From positions 62,001-126,000 of the forward strand of contig NZ_CACSKD010000009.1 of NCBI RefSeq assembly GCF_902706285.1: a stretch of 64,000 nt of DNA. The letters run 5' to 3'. The notes under the pieces were generated by a model. It saw only the letters and a program-made list of their open reading frames with translations, searched no databases and was not told the origin of the DNA. A program made the translations under genes and the position numbers. This DNA comes from Rhizobium sp. 18055 (GTDB lineage Bacteria > Pseudomonadota > Alphaproteobacteria > Rhizobiales > Rhizobiaceae). The stretch's first letter is position 1, and each line of letters opens with the position of its first letter. Shown here one piece after another: positions 28,130 to 36,790 of the stretch.

Positions 28130-29038
28130 TCAGAGGCCGAAGGCGATCCAGAGCAGCTCGATGCGGGTCGCTTCGTCGTCGGCATCCTTGCCGAAAATCT
28201 CCTCGGCACGATCGATAGCGGCGTGCCTGTCCTGCTGCTGGTGGAAGATGATGGCGTAGAGCAGGTGTGCGAGGTCGTCGGCATTGTCGAAATGGTGATG
28301 CTCGGTCTCGACCAGGTCACACAGAAGTTCTAGGTCGTTGACACGGCCGAGCAGGTCGATCAGGCCGGTTGCGGCGTTGTATTTCGCGACCATTGCCGCC
28401 GGCCAGAGCGGGTTCAGCAGTGTGTGATAGGCGCGGTAATCCTGGGCGCGCTTGCGCAGCGTATGGAAGGCTTCGGTCGAGACGTGCCCCTCGCAGGCGG
28501 CAAGCGCCTTGCGCGCCTTGCGGATGGCATCATCCCAGCCACGGGCGACGATCCGCCCATGCCGGCGGTGGCCGCCTTTCAGGCTGATATCGTCGAGCGC
28601 CGCGATTGCCTTCTTCAGTGCGCAGACGGTGTCTGCCGCCATCGCTTGCGGATCGCTTTGGGCGGCGGCAATCTGGTCGCGTCGTGCACCGAGCACGCCG
28701 ACGATGCGGCCAAGTGCCTCAGCCTCGTCGGTGTCGCGGGCGCGGTCGTGCAGATAGGTGGCGGTCTCGACCAGCGCTGCGGCGTCGCGCAAGGTGGAGA
28801 GCGATTTTGCGATGCCACGCAGCCGGGCGTTTTCGCGGGCTGAGAATTTCGGCATTTCGCTCGAAACGAGGCGATAGAGCGAGCGCACCCGCTTGAGCCG
28901 TTTTCTGGCTTCATGGATCGCCTGATCCAGGCCTTGCGGCCGCTCATCGAGGATTTTTATGGCGTGGCGCAATTGTCGTCTGGCGACTTTGCGGAATTGG
29001 GATTTGAAGTCGCGATCAGGCCGTATGCTGAAGGGCAT
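28130..29038 (-). CDS. CHAD-domain protein
   Basis: This 302-residue, mostly helical, positively charged protein carries a CHAD domain (conserved histidine alpha-helical domain). Its start, [21 protein letters not shown] in two parts, and [16 protein letters not shown] (about residues 42-57) show the conserved His and basic residues that bind polyphosphate. CHAD proteins sit next to or are fused with CYTH triphosphatases, as here: the CYTH gene ends within a few bases of its start. ATG 29038 is preferred; a TTG at 29053 is also possible. A role in polyphosphate granules or tripolyphosphate metabolism is inferred. Confidence 0.88.
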   Translation of the reverse strand: MPFSIRPDRDFKSQFRKVARRQLRHAIKILDERPQGLDQAIHEARKRLKRVRSLYRLVSSEMPKFSARENARLRGIAKSLSTLRDAAALVETATYLHDRARDTDEAEALGRIVGVLGARRDQIAAAQSDPQAMAADTVCALKKAIAALDDISLKGGHRRHGRIVARGWDDAIRKARKALAACEGHVSTEAFHTLRKRAQDYRAYHTLLNPLWPAAMVAKYNAATGLIDLLGRVNDLELLCDLVETEHHHFDNADDLAHLLYAIIFHQQQDRHAAIDRAEEIFGKDADDEATRIELLWIAFGL

Positions 29039-29504
29039 GCCGGTCGTGCTCAAATTCGGTTGCCAATGCCTGATTTGAGTATCTGAAATCGCCCGTGACC
29101 TCGCGGCCCAGCCAAGCCGGAAGTGCCGGTTTGTCGCTCTCTGCGCCCATCTCGACCTCCGCGATCACCAGACCGCGGTGCTGGCCGGAGAATACATCCA
29201 CCTCCCAGGTGAAGCCTTCGTGCGGCACGCGGTAGCGGGTCTTCTCGATCACCACGCCAATTGCCGCATCGAGCATTTCTTCGGCGTCGGCAACCGGGAT
29301 CTCGTATTCGAATTCGTCGCGGGTCATGCTGGAGCGGCCGATCTTGGTGGTCAGCCGGGCGGTCTTCCTGTCGATGATGCGCACGCGCACCGACCGATCA
29401 TCCATCGACGCGATGTAACCCTGCCTGAGGACAGACTTCGTTTCTGCCCCGGCGCGCCAACCATCGGTGCGTACCAGAAACTTTCGCTCGATCTCTTTCG
29501 CCAT
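29016..29504 (-). CDS. CYTH-domain (inorganic triphosphatase-like) protein
   Basis: This 162-residue protein is a triphosphate tunnel enzyme. The defining ExExK motif is EIERK at residues 4-8, followed by basic and acidic strands such as VRVRIIDRKTARLTTK that line the tunnel. Family members hydrolyse inorganic triphosphate or bind polyphosphate. The stop overlaps the CHAD gene start by about 23 bases, so the two are coupled. Length is typical of a single-domain CYTH protein. Confidence 0.9.
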   Translation of the reverse strand: MAKEIERKFLVRTDGWRAGAETKSVLRQGYIASMDDRSVRVRIIDRKTARLTTKIGRSSMTRDEFEYEIPVADAEEMLDAAIGVVIEKTRYRVPHEGFTWEVDVFSGQHRGLVIAEVEMGAESDKPALPAWLGREVTGDFRYSNQALATEFEHDRHALQHTA

Positions 29505-29659
29505 GACTGGAGACCCTTTTTTGACGACCGTGCCACGCTAGCGCAATTTGTTCCGGGTTGATACCCACCCCTGTACCAAAGATGGTTACGGTCTCGACAA
29601 AGTCGACCCTTGGCGCTATTCCGGTGCCGGAATTCAATCGTTTCAAAGGAAGCACGGCC

Positions 29660-30298
29660 ATGGGCGAAAAGACAGAAAAGCTCCTTTCCATCCTGAAATT
29701 GCAGCCTGTTGTCCCGGTCCTGATCGTTGACGACGTCAAATCAGGCGTTCTTCTGGCGCGCGCTCTTGTCGCGGGCGGGTTGAAGGCGATCGAGATCACC
29801 ATGCGCACGCCGGCGGCGCTCGATACCGTTCGCGCCGTGGCCGATGAAGTCGAAGGTGCGGAAGTCGGTACCGGCACCATCCTCAACGTTGCCCATTGGG
29901 AAGCCGCCGTCGCTGCCGGCTCGAAGTTCATCGTCAGCCCCGGCACGACGCAGGAACTGCTTGACGTGGCGCGCAATTCTGACGTGCCGCTGCTGCCCGG
30001 CGCTGCCACCGCCAGCGAAGTGATGGCGCTGCGCGAAGAGGGATACCAGGTGCTGAAGTTCTTCCCGGCCGAGCAGGCTGGCGGGGCGGCCTATCTGAAG
30101 GCGCTGTCGTCGCCGCTCGCCGGCACGCTGTTTTGCCCAACCGGCGGCATTTCGCTGAAGAACGCCCATGACTATCTGTCGCTGCCGAACGTCATCTGCG
30201 TCGGCGGTTCGTGGGTGGCGCCGAAGGAACTGGTCGCGGCCGGCGACTGGGCCGGCATCACCAAGCTCGCTGCTGAAGCAGCAGCGTTGAAGGCCTGA
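29660..30298 (+). CDS. eda: 2-keto-3-deoxy-6-phosphogluconate aldolase
   Basis: Eda splits KDPG to pyruvate and glyceraldehyde 3-phosphate, the last step of the Entner-Doudoroff route, the main sugar pathway in rhizobia. This 212-residue protein is a class I aldolase of standard length. The Schiff-base Lys lies in LKFFPAEQAGG (about residues 132-142); the Glu of IEITMRTPAA (about 42-51) is the expected catalytic acid/base. Phosphate binding is at CPTGGIS. AAAGGA precedes the chosen ATG; a longer frame from 29558 has no family sequence. No edd is adjacent. Confidence 0.92.
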   Translation: MGEKTEKLLSILKLQPVVPVLIVDDVKSGVLLARALVAGGLKAIEITMRTPAALDTVRAVADEVEGAEVGTGTILNVAHWEAAVAAGSKFIVSPGTTQELLDVARNSDVPLLPGAATASEVMALREEGYQVLKFFPAEQAGGAAYLKALSSPLAGTLFCPTGGISLKNAHDYLSLPNVICVGGSWVAPKELVAAGDWAGITKLAAEAAALKA

Positions 30299-30474
30299 TA
30301 TTTCGGGCCTGACGAAAAGCCCAACTGAAAGATTATCGGGCGTTGCCGACAGGCGGCGTCCGATCACGGCTTTCTGACAATCGCGTGAGCGGGCGTGATG
30401 AATGGGCCCGCACCTTTGGCATTGACGATTGCCCACCCTATCTCCGTGTGAAGATACAATCACAGGAGATATCG

Positions 30475-31188
30475 ATGTTCGACGCCAGGAAGCTTCTCGA
30501 GCAGTTCCTCGGTTCGCAGGTACCCGGTCTTTCCGGCAGCGTTCGCGACAAAGCGGGCCAGTTCGGCGATATCGCGAAGAACAATCCCCTGAAGACGGCC
30601 GGCATTGCCGCTGCGATCCTCGGCACCAAGACCGGCCGCAACATTGCCGGCAATGTGGCGACGATCGGCGGCATCGCTGCGGTCGCCGGTCTCGGCTACC
30701 TCGCCTACAAGAACTATCAGTCGGGCCAGTCTCCGCAGGCAGCCGCGCAGCCGGGCCCCGCTGCCAGCCAGCCGATTGCCCTGCCGCCGCCGGACTCCGC
30801 CTTCAGCCTGGAATCGCCGCAGCTCTCCAATGATTTTGCCCTGACGCTGATCCGCGCGATGATCGCCGCCGCCAAGGCCGATGGCCACATCGACGATGCC
30901 GAGCGGGCCAACATCATGGAGAAGGTCCAGGCCGTCGATCTCGGCTCCGAGGCCGAAGCGTTCATCCGCAACGAGCTGGCAAACCCCGTCGATATCGACG
31001 AGCTGGTGGCAGCGGCCCGCACCGAAGAGCAGAAGGTCGAGCTCTACACCGCCACCCGGTTGACCATCGAGCCTGATACCCGCGCCGAACGCGGCTATCT
31101 CGACCTCTTGGCCGGCCGTCTTGGCTTGCCGGATGCGCTGCTCGATCACATCGACGCGACGGTGAAGTCGGCGAAGGCCGTCGCCTGA
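30475..31188 (+). CDS. DUF533/TerB-like inner-membrane protein
   Basis: This 237-residue protein has a DUF533 layout: an N-terminal amphipathic part, a Gly/Ala-rich hydrophobic segment (about residues 40-80, LKTAGIAAAILG to GYLAYKNYQ), a Pro/Ala/Gln linker, and a C-terminal helical TerB-like domain with AMIAAAKADGHIDDAERANIM split over residues about 127-147. Family proteins such as YebE are inner-membrane proteins of unknown function, often linked to envelope stress. A clear CAGGAGAT ribosome site fixes the ATG. Confidence 0.85.
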   Translation: MFDARKLLEQFLGSQVPGLSGSVRDKAGQFGDIAKNNPLKTAGIAAAILGTKTGRNIAGNVATIGGIAAVAGLGYLAYKNYQSGQSPQAAAQPGPAASQPIALPPPDSAFSLESPQLSNDFALTLIRAMIAAAKADGHIDDAERANIMEKVQAVDLGSEAEAFIRNELANPVDIDELVAAARTEEQKVELYTATRLTIEPDTRAERGYLDLLAGRLGLPDALLDHIDATVKSAKAVA

Positions 31189-31322
31189 GCGGATAACGGC
31201 GCGACGGCCGGATCGCGGGCCGGATGGCGGCGCGACGGCCGTGCGGGCGTGACATATGGGCCAGTTGCCTTTCACGGGCGGCTGGCCTAAGGCCATTCTC
31301 CTCATCTGCAGGAGATTTTCGC

Positions 31323-31538
31323 ATGGCCGATCCCACATCCGACCGCCGTTCGCCGGCTATTGCCGCGGCGATCATCCTGCTGTGCGCCGGCCTGGTGATC
31401 TATTTCCTCCCATCGATCGTGCTGTGGATCGGCAACTACTCGCCGGTTCTGGCGATCATTGTCGGAGTGTGCCTGCTGATGGCGTTCTTCGCGGTGTTCT
31501 GGCTGCGGGCGCGCTATCAGCGGCGGCGGGGGCTGTAG
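31323..31538 (+). CDS. Small two-helix membrane protein
   Basis: This 71-residue protein has two hydrophobic helices (about residues 14-33 and 40-58) and an Arg-rich C-terminal tail. The ATG has GCAGGAG before it. It resembles unnamed small rhizobial inner-membrane proteins. It follows the DUF533 gene with 134 bases between and may share its envelope role. I do not recognise a function. Confidence 0.7.
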   Translation: MADPTSDRRSPAIAAAIILLCAGLVIYFLPSIVLWIGNYSPVLAIIVGVCLLMAFFAVFWLRARYQRRRGL

Positions 31539-31568
31539 GCTTTCGTTCGGCGGAAGAGTGCGTGGCGT

Positions 31569-31690
31569 CCCCCTCATCCGCCTGCCGGCACCTTCTCCCC
31601 GAGGGGAGAAGAGACACTTGGCCGGCCACTCGCTCCATCCTCCTCTTCTCCCCTCGGGGAGAAGGTGGCCCGCAGGGTCGGATGAGGGGG
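31569..31690. repeat. Paired palindromic intergenic repeat, copy 5 (RIME-like variant)
   Basis: Outer inverted ends are CCCCCTCATCCG and CGGATGAGGGGG. Inner hairpins are CTTCTCCCC-GA-GGGGAGAAG and CTTCTCCCC-TC-GGGGAGAAGG, with GTGGCCCGCAGGGTCGGAT shared with copy 3. It lies between convergent genes. Confidence 0.82.
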
Positions 31691-31728
31691 CTACGACCAC
31701 AATTTCAATTGTTTAGCCCGTAACCGGC

Positions 31729-32805
31729 CTATTCCTGCAGCGACGCGCCGAGCAGCAGCGCGCCCATGGCGATCACCAGCACGGCGCCCAATATCTCGAT
31801 GCCGTTGCCCACCCAGGCGGACGCCCGCGAGCCGTGGCCGGCGAGACGCATGGCGGTGCCCTTGGCGGTGACGGCCAGCGTTGCGAGGATGGCGACGGTG
31901 ATGGCGGTGCCGAGCGACATGGCGAAGACCGACAGCACGCCGCCGAGATAAAGTCCGTTCAGCATCGAGAAGGTCAGCACCAGCAGCGCGCCGGAGCAGG
32001 GGCGAAGGCCGACGGCGATGATTGCCGACCACGCCTCGCGGATGCTGAATTTTTCCGCGCCGAGCAGCGAGGGGTCGGGCATGTGCGACTGGCCGCAGGT
32101 CTCGCAGGCCATGCCGGAGATGAACTTGTGGCCAGCTTGGGCCGCCTGGGCCTCGCCGAAGCTGTAGGCGTTGTCCTGCGTGCGGGCCGAATTGTCCTGC
32201 CAGTCGAGCATCATGCTGACAGGGCCCGATGTCATCGCTTCCTGGCGGGGCCGAAAAGAAGGGACGATGGTGCGCAGCTTGCGGATCAACAGCCAGATGC
32301 CGAACAGGATGACCATGACGAAGCTTGCGATCTCCATCGCCTGCGTCGCCTTGGTCAGCGTGATGCCCGTGCCGCGCAGCACCAGCCAGGCGCCACCGAC
32401 GAGCAGGATGGCAACGATGCCCTGAACGAAGGCCGAGACGAAGGAGATGGCGACGCCGCGCTTCAGCTCGATCTCGTTGGCGATCATGTAGGAGGAGATC
32501 ACCGCCTTGCCGTGGCCGGGGCCGGCGGCGTGGAAGACGCCATAGGCAAACGACAGGCCGATCAAACCCCAGAGATGCCAGGGGTCCTGGCGCATCGCCT
32601 TCAGGGCCTCGGTCAGTGCGCGGTAGAAGGCCTGCTGCTCGTAATTGACGTAGAGAAACAAGGGTGCCAGCGGCCCGCCGATCGGCTGGAAGCTCGGCTC
32701 CGCCGTGCCGATACCGAGCGGTGACTGCGCGTGCGCGGCTGCGATGCCTGCCAGCAGCAGAAGGCCAGCGCTCCACAGCGCAAGCGTCGGCCGCCTGCTC
32801 AGCAT
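31729..32805 (-). CDS. NicO/RcnA-family nickel-cobalt type transporter
   Basis: This 358-residue inner-membrane protein has a signal-like N terminus (about residues 1-26) and about seven further hydrophobic helices. The family metal motif is FHAAGPGHGKAV (about residues 91-102), and a second motif GLRPCSGALLV lies near residue 267. A central hydrophilic loop contains CETCGQSH, which could bind metal. It overlaps the end of the DUF1007 gene by 7 bases. The NicO-DUF1007 pair is common in alphaproteobacteria; it exports or handles a divalent metal, often nickel, cobalt or zinc. Which metal is not shown here. Confidence 0.87.
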   Translation of the reverse strand: MLSRRPTLALWSAGLLLLAGIAAAHAQSPLGIGTAEPSFQPIGGPLAPLFLYVNYEQQAFYRALTEALKAMRQDPWHLWGLIGLSFAYGVFHAAGPGHGKAVISSYMIANEIELKRGVAISFVSAFVQGIVAILLVGGAWLVLRGTGITLTKATQAMEIASFVMVILFGIWLLIRKLRTIVPSFRPRQEAMTSGPVSMMLDWQDNSARTQDNAYSFGEAQAAQAGHKFISGMACETCGQSHMPDPSLLGAEKFSIREAWSAIIAVGLRPCSGALLVLTFSMLNGLYLGGVLSVFAMSLGTAITVAILATLAVTAKGTAMRLAGHGSRASAWVGNGIEILGAVLVIAMGALLLGASLQE

Positions 32806-33440
32806 GTCACATCCAGCTTGGTTGCGAAGAGTTTCGACATGTTGGTGCCGGTCGGATCGTTGAAGAAGGCGTCGGTCAGCGACTGCTTGTTCTGCGAGAT
32901 GACCTGGTCGGCATCGGGGCGGACCACCTGATGCTTGCAGGCCTTGAAGGCGTCTCCGACGAGGATCATTTCCTTGTCGGTGGGGAAATCGATCGAGGTG
33001 TAGAGCGAGGGGTCGTAGACGCCGAAGGTGAGGTTGCCCTTGAGCGGCATCGGCTCGGCCGGCTTGACGGCGAAGAACATCAGCAGTTGGCCATCGCGAT
33101 AATCGACATGGATGATGTCGGGCTTCTGGACGGTGACGTTCTTCCCGTTCATCGTCAGGTTCATGTAGTAATCGTAATCGACGAGCGAATCCTTGACCGT
33201 CTTGCCGACTTCGGCAAGCTCGTTGGGCTCTAGCTTCAGGTCGGTGTTCTTGTCGAAATCCATCACCACCGACGAGGTGAAGACCTCGTCGAAGCGCCAG
33301 ACGTTGCGAAATTCCGCGACATTGCCGTCGTCGCCGGCGACCACTTCGAGGCGGGCCTCCACGAAGATGTGCGGATGCGCGAAGGCTGCAGCAGGAGCGA
33401 GCGAGAAAAGCCCGGCCGTCAGAAAAGTCGATATCTTCAT
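32799..33440 (-). CDS. DUF1007 periplasmic protein, partner of the NicO transporter
   Basis: This 213-residue exported protein has a signal peptide (about residues 1-21, ending AFA) and a mature N terminus beginning HPHIFVEAR, the DUF1007 hallmark; those histidines are well placed to bind a metal. The rest is predicted beta-rich, with a C-terminal Cys. It is first in a two-gene unit with the NicO gene and overlaps it by 7 bases. DUF1007 is presumed to deliver metal to or from the transporter. Confidence 0.87.
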   Translation of the reverse strand: MKISTFLTAGLFSLAPAAAFAHPHIFVEARLEVVAGDDGNVAEFRNVWRFDEVFTSSVVMDFDKNTDLKLEPNELAEVGKTVKDSLVDYDYYMNLTMNGKNVTVQKPDIIHVDYRDGQLLMFFAVKPAEPMPLKGNLTFGVYDPSLYTSIDFPTDKEMILVGDAFKACKHQVVRPDADQVISQNKQSLTDAFFNDPTGTNMSKLFATKLDVTC

Positions 33441-33545
33441 GCGTCCGCTTGCTTCAGGTGTTCGATGAGCGGGCTGCCCAAATCAGTTATCGTGATCTTG
33501 CCAGAAAATGGGACCGAATTGGGACCGGAATTGCGTTGCGACGGC

Positions 33546-34439
33546 TCAGGGGTGCTTCTTGAACCAATTGTGAAGATAGTCGACGAAAATGCGCACCTTG
33601 GCCGGCAGATAGCGGCGGTGCGGATAGACGGCATAGATGCCGCGGTCGGTGGCGATATAGTCGTTGAACAGGGTCACTAGTTCGCCGCTGTCGATCGGCT
33701 TGCGGGCGATGAAATCGGGGATGAAGGCAACGCCGATGCCTGACAGCGCTGCGCGCAGCGTCGCGTGCGGGCTGTTGACCTCGATCGGCCCGGAGACGGC
33801 AACCGCAAACGAGGTGCCGTCAGGGTTCTGGAAGCGGACGCTGCCCTGGTTGCGCGAATTGGTGTCGATGATGAAGGGAACGTTGGCGATGTCGGCCGGG
33901 TTCTGCAGGCCGGGGTGACGATCGAGAAACTCCGGCGTGGCGCAGAGATGGATGCGGAAATCCGAGATCTTGCGGGCGATCATGCCGGAATCTTCCAGCT
34001 TGGTGACGCGGATCGCGACGTCGAAGCCTTCTTCGATCAGGTCGACGAAGCGGTCGTCGGCGGAAATCTCCAGCGACAGATCCGGGTTCTCCTTGGCGAA
34101 GTCGATCAGGGACTGGCCGACCTCGGCATCGACGAAGGTGCGCGGCACCGAGATCTTCAGCTTGCCCTTCAGCTGCGCGTTGTTTTCGCGCACGAGGTCA
34201 GCGAGGTTGTCGATCTCCTTGAGGATGTCGGAGGCGGTGCGGAAATAGGTGTGGCCGGCCTCGGTCATCGAGAACTGGCGGGTGGTGCGGTTGAGCAGCA
34301 GGGCGCCGAGCTCGTCTTCCAGCTCGCGCACATATTTGGACAGCAGCGCCTTGGAGCGGCCGGTCTTGCGGGCAGCGGCCGAAAAGCCCTCCGCTTCGAC
34401 GACGTCGATGAAAGCGCGTATGCGGGTGAGGGTGTCCAT
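33546..34439 (-). CDS. LysR-family transcriptional regulator
   Basis: This 297-residue regulator has an N-terminal winged helix (about residues 1-60; MDTLTRIRAFIDVVEAEGFS start, AARKTGRSKALLSKYVRELE recognition region) and a LysR substrate-binding domain. It is of the AphB/DsdC-like clade in which the first residue of the domain is at the N-terminal Met chosen. It stands behind the DUF1007 gene in the same direction but 105 bases apart, and downstream of the toxin gene; its target is not clear. Confidence 0.9.
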   Translation of the reverse strand: MDTLTRIRAFIDVVEAEGFSAAARKTGRSKALLSKYVRELEDELGALLLNRTTRQFSMTEAGHTYFRTASDILKEIDNLADLVRENNAQLKGKLKISVPRTFVDAEVGQSLIDFAKENPDLSLEISADDRFVDLIEEGFDVAIRVTKLEDSGMIARKISDFRIHLCATPEFLDRHPGLQNPADIANVPFIIDTNSRNQGSVRFQNPDGTSFAVAVSGPIEVNSPHATLRAALSGIGVAFIPDFIARKPIDSGELVTLFNDYIATDRGIYAVYPHRRYLPAKVRIFVDYLHNWFKKHP

Positions 34440-34473
34440 GTGGTGCGGTGCGCTCCCGTTTAAATGCGAGAGA

Positions 34474-34803
34474 TCAATCAGATAATCCGAGGGCAAAGGC
34501 AAGAGCGACGTTCAGACGTTGGATATCCTCCTGGCTCAAGCTGCCGATGACCGACCCCACCCGGTGTCGCCGAACGGTCAGTGGCTTGTCGGCCATCACA
34601 TCAGACCGGGTCCTCAACCCGTTCGCGGCGCTGGGCTCGATGGCAACTCGAAAATCGGCAAGTTCATTGATCGTCGATGTCATCTGGCACAGGACCACAG
34701 ATGGATGTGCTTCAAGAAGATTGTCCGATGTGATGACAATAGCGGGGCGCGGCTTCCCGTAATCCCCCGAAGCAGCAACGGTGACAACGTCGCCGCGTCT
34801 CAT
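34474..34803 (-). CDS. PemK/MazF-family toxin
   Basis: This 109-residue protein matches CcdB/PemK-fold endoribonuclease toxins: MRRGDVVTVA at the start, the conserved GKPRPAIVITSDN (about residues 16-28), and the Ser/Thr of CQMTSTIN. It cleaves RNA when free of antitoxin. Its start overlaps the antitoxin stop by four bases (ATGA), typical of a toxin-antitoxin pair. All core positions appear intact. Confidence 0.9.
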   Translation of the reverse strand: MRRGDVVTVAASGDYGKPRPAIVITSDNLLEAHPSVVLCQMTSTINELADFRVAIEPSAANGLRTRSDVMADKPLTVRRHRVGSVIGSLSQEDIQRLNVALAFALGLSD

Positions 34804-35021
34804 TCCGTGTCGCTCAGGTCTTCGTTGTCGAATTCCGATACGGCTTCAATCCAGCGCATCGCGTCTTCTTCGTCAGCGGGATCGAGTGCAGCTATCGCTG
34901 CAGCAATGCGGGCTTTCACAGAGGGATCCCTTGCGTCGGGTACGAATATCCGCACCTCGCGCAGATGGTTGGCCTTTCGGCGCTCCCTCAATGCCTTCAT
35001 GCGTTCCGCGGCGGCCGACAT
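34800..35021 (-). CDS. Antitoxin, MazE-like DUF3018 family
   Basis: This 73-residue protein begins with a basic segment, MKALRERRKANHLREVRI, and a strand likely to bind DNA as a MazE-type dimer; the C terminus is acidic (DPADEEDAM, SEFDNEDLSD), as expected for binding the toxin. A perfect AGGAGG precedes ATG 35021; an upstream in-frame start at 35063 lacks one. The palindrome at 35048 just before it is the probable autorepression site. Confidence 0.87.
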   Translation of the reverse strand: MSAAAERMKALRERRKANHLREVRIFVPDARDPSVKARIAAAIAALDPADEEDAMRWIEAVSEFDNEDLSDTE

Positions 35022-35047
35022 GGCATCCTCCTGATCAGAGGAAAAGT

Positions 35048-35059
35048 GTAACGCGTTAC
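35048..35059. promoter_or_regulatory. Palindromic operator of the PemK-type toxin-antitoxin operon
   Basis: GTAACGCGTTAC is a perfect 12-bp palindrome 27 bases upstream of the antitoxin start. Antitoxins of this class repress their own promoter, so this is the natural binding site. Confidence 0.65.
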
Positions 35060-35568
35060 GCACTTGCCCGCAAGATTTGCCCTTTGGCCGCTGTCGGAAG
35101 TTTTTTGAAAGGCTTGAAAAAAACTCTTGATTATGACGGCGAATATTCTTATCTCGTCCTCAGCCCAAAGTCGCACGTGCCCATGGGAGTCCGCCGAACC
35201 CTCGAATTGGTGAGGAAATCGGTAAGGTACCTGGAATTAACCCCTCCAGTCGCTATTCCGGCCAACCGGAAAATGCGAGGACGCCTAAGCAACGACGGTG
35301 CGGGCCTTTTTGTTCTCTCCCTGCTTTCCATCAGCGGGGGTTACTGAAGAGGCACACCTTCATTGCCGGAAGTGCGGTAGGGAACTCCCTCCAATCCATG
35401 GCAGACAAAGCCGGATCAGTGTCGCTCGCGCGGCGTCGATCCATCATCTGCGCTATCCAGGCGCTTGCTCAGGTTCCGGGGTCTCCACCGGCTGGTTCCT
35501 AAGCGAGTGAATGGTGGCCCTTTGTCCTCCGGTTTTCCCGGAGCTCTGGAATTGGAAAAGGGATTGAT
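35060..35568 (+). promoter_or_regulatory. Long leader of the ornithine/lysine decarboxylase gene
   Basis: This 500-base stretch contains no recognised protein gene. Its last 200 bases hold hairpins, notably CTCCGG-ttttc-CCGGAG at 35527-35543, close to the ribosome site. A 34-codon frame at 35398-35502 with an Arg-Arg-Arg run lies in it. Alphaproteobacterial ornithine decarboxylase genes are known to carry a conserved upstream RNA called the speF motif; I infer it here from gene context and cannot verify it base by base. Confidence 0.4.
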
Positions 35569-36702
35569 ATGACCACTCAGCGCATCCGCGACTTTCTCGC
35601 AACCCGACGTCCCGATGGTCCCTGCCTCGTGGTCGACCTCGACGTCGTGCGTGACAACTTCTCCGCGTTCCGTCACGCCATGCCTGACAGCGCCATCTAC
35701 TATGCCGTCAAGGCAAATCCGGCTCCAGAAGTGCTGAAGCTGCTCGCCGACATGGGCTCCAACTTCGATTGCGCGTCCGTCGCCGAAATCGAAATGGCAC
35801 TCAACGCCGGTGCAACGGCTGCCCGCATCTCGTTCGGCAACACCATCAAGAAGGAACGCGACATCGCCCGTGCGCATGCACTCGGCGTCAGCCTTTTTGC
35901 CGTCGACAGCCATGAGGAAGTCGAGAAGATCGGCCGTGCCGCTCCTGGCGCCCGTGTGTTCTGCCGCGTTCTGACCGATGGCGAAGGTGCCGAATGGCCG
36001 CTGTCGCGCAAGTTCGGCTGCGTGCCGCAGATGGCCGTCGACGTTCTCGTCTACGCCCACCAGCTGGGCCTGGAGTCCTACGGCGTATCGTTCCACGTCG
36101 GTTCGCAGATGACCAAGGTCGATGCCTGGGATTCGGCTCTTGCCGATGCCAAGCGTGTCTTCGTTCAGCTGGCCAAGCAGGGCATCCACCTGCAGATGGT
36201 CAACATGGGCGGTGGCTTCCCGACCAAGTACCTGCGCGACGTTCCGTCGGCTGAAGCTTACGGTCGTTCGATCTACCAGAGCCTGCGCGATCACTTCGGC
36301 AACCAGATTCCGAAGACGATCATCGAGCCAGGCCGCGGCATGGTCGGCAATGCCGGTGTGATCAAGACGGAAGTCGTGCTGATCTCGAAGAAGTCGGACA
36401 ACGACACGGCACGCTGGGTGTTCCTCGACATCGGCAAGTTCGGCGGTCTCGCCGAGACGATGGACGAAGCCATTCGTTACCCGATCCGCACCGAGCGCGA
36501 CGGCGACGAAATGGAGCCCTGCATCATTGCCGGCCCGACCTGCGATTCGGCCGACGTGCTCTATGAAAAGAATCTCTACCCGCTGCCGATCACCCTTTCG
36601 ATCGGCGACGAGATCCTGATCGAAGGCACCGGCGCCTATACGACCACCTATTCGGCGGTTGCGTTCAACGGCTTCGATCCGCTGAAGTCGTATATTATCT
36701 AA
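35569..36702 (+). CDS. Ornithine/lysine decarboxylase, alanine-racemase fold
   Basis: This 377-residue PLP enzyme makes putrescine (or cadaverine) from ornithine (or lysine). The PLP lysine is Lys48 in YYAVKANP. The catalytic Cys325 is in GPTCDSAD, followed by the family DEILIEGTGAY motif. HVGSQ (about residues 178-182) and EPGRGMVG (about 264-271) are also conserved. Length agrees with the short bacterial form. Putrescine feeds spermidine and homospermidine synthesis, essential in rhizobia. An AAAAGGGA site precedes the ATG. It lies behind a long leader and ends before a terminator-like hairpin. Confidence 0.92.
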   Translation: MTTQRIRDFLATRRPDGPCLVVDLDVVRDNFSAFRHAMPDSAIYYAVKANPAPEVLKLLADMGSNFDCASVAEIEMALNAGATAARISFGNTIKKERDIARAHALGVSLFAVDSHEEVEKIGRAAPGARVFCRVLTDGEGAEWPLSRKFGCVPQMAVDVLVYAHQLGLESYGVSFHVGSQMTKVDAWDSALADAKRVFVQLAKQGIHLQMVNMGGGFPTKYLRDVPSAEAYGRSIYQSLRDHFGNQIPKTIIEPGRGMVGNAGVIKTEVVLISKKSDNDTARWVFLDIGKFGGLAETMDEAIRYPIRTERDGDEMEPCIIAGPTCDSADVLYEKNLYPLPITLSIGDEILIEGTGAYTTTYSAVAFNGFDPLKSYII

Positions 36703-36734
36703 TGCCGCTCGCCCCGTAGCCAGCCGGGGCGGCA
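36703..36734 (+). terminator. Hairpin after the decarboxylase gene
   Basis: TGCC...GCCCC pairs with GGGGC-GGCA around GTAGCCAGCC, with a small bulge. ACTTTCAC follows, so the T-run is weak. Confidence 0.45.
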
Positions 36735-36790
36735 CTTTCACAATTCATGTTCACCGCCGCTGATAACGGTATTGGGTACGGGAGGCCAAG

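Noticed and set aside
34519..35034. A 171-codon frame antisense to the toxin-antitoxin pair
   Set aside because: The pair on the other strand has a four-base stop/start overlap, a strong ribosome site and conserved motifs.
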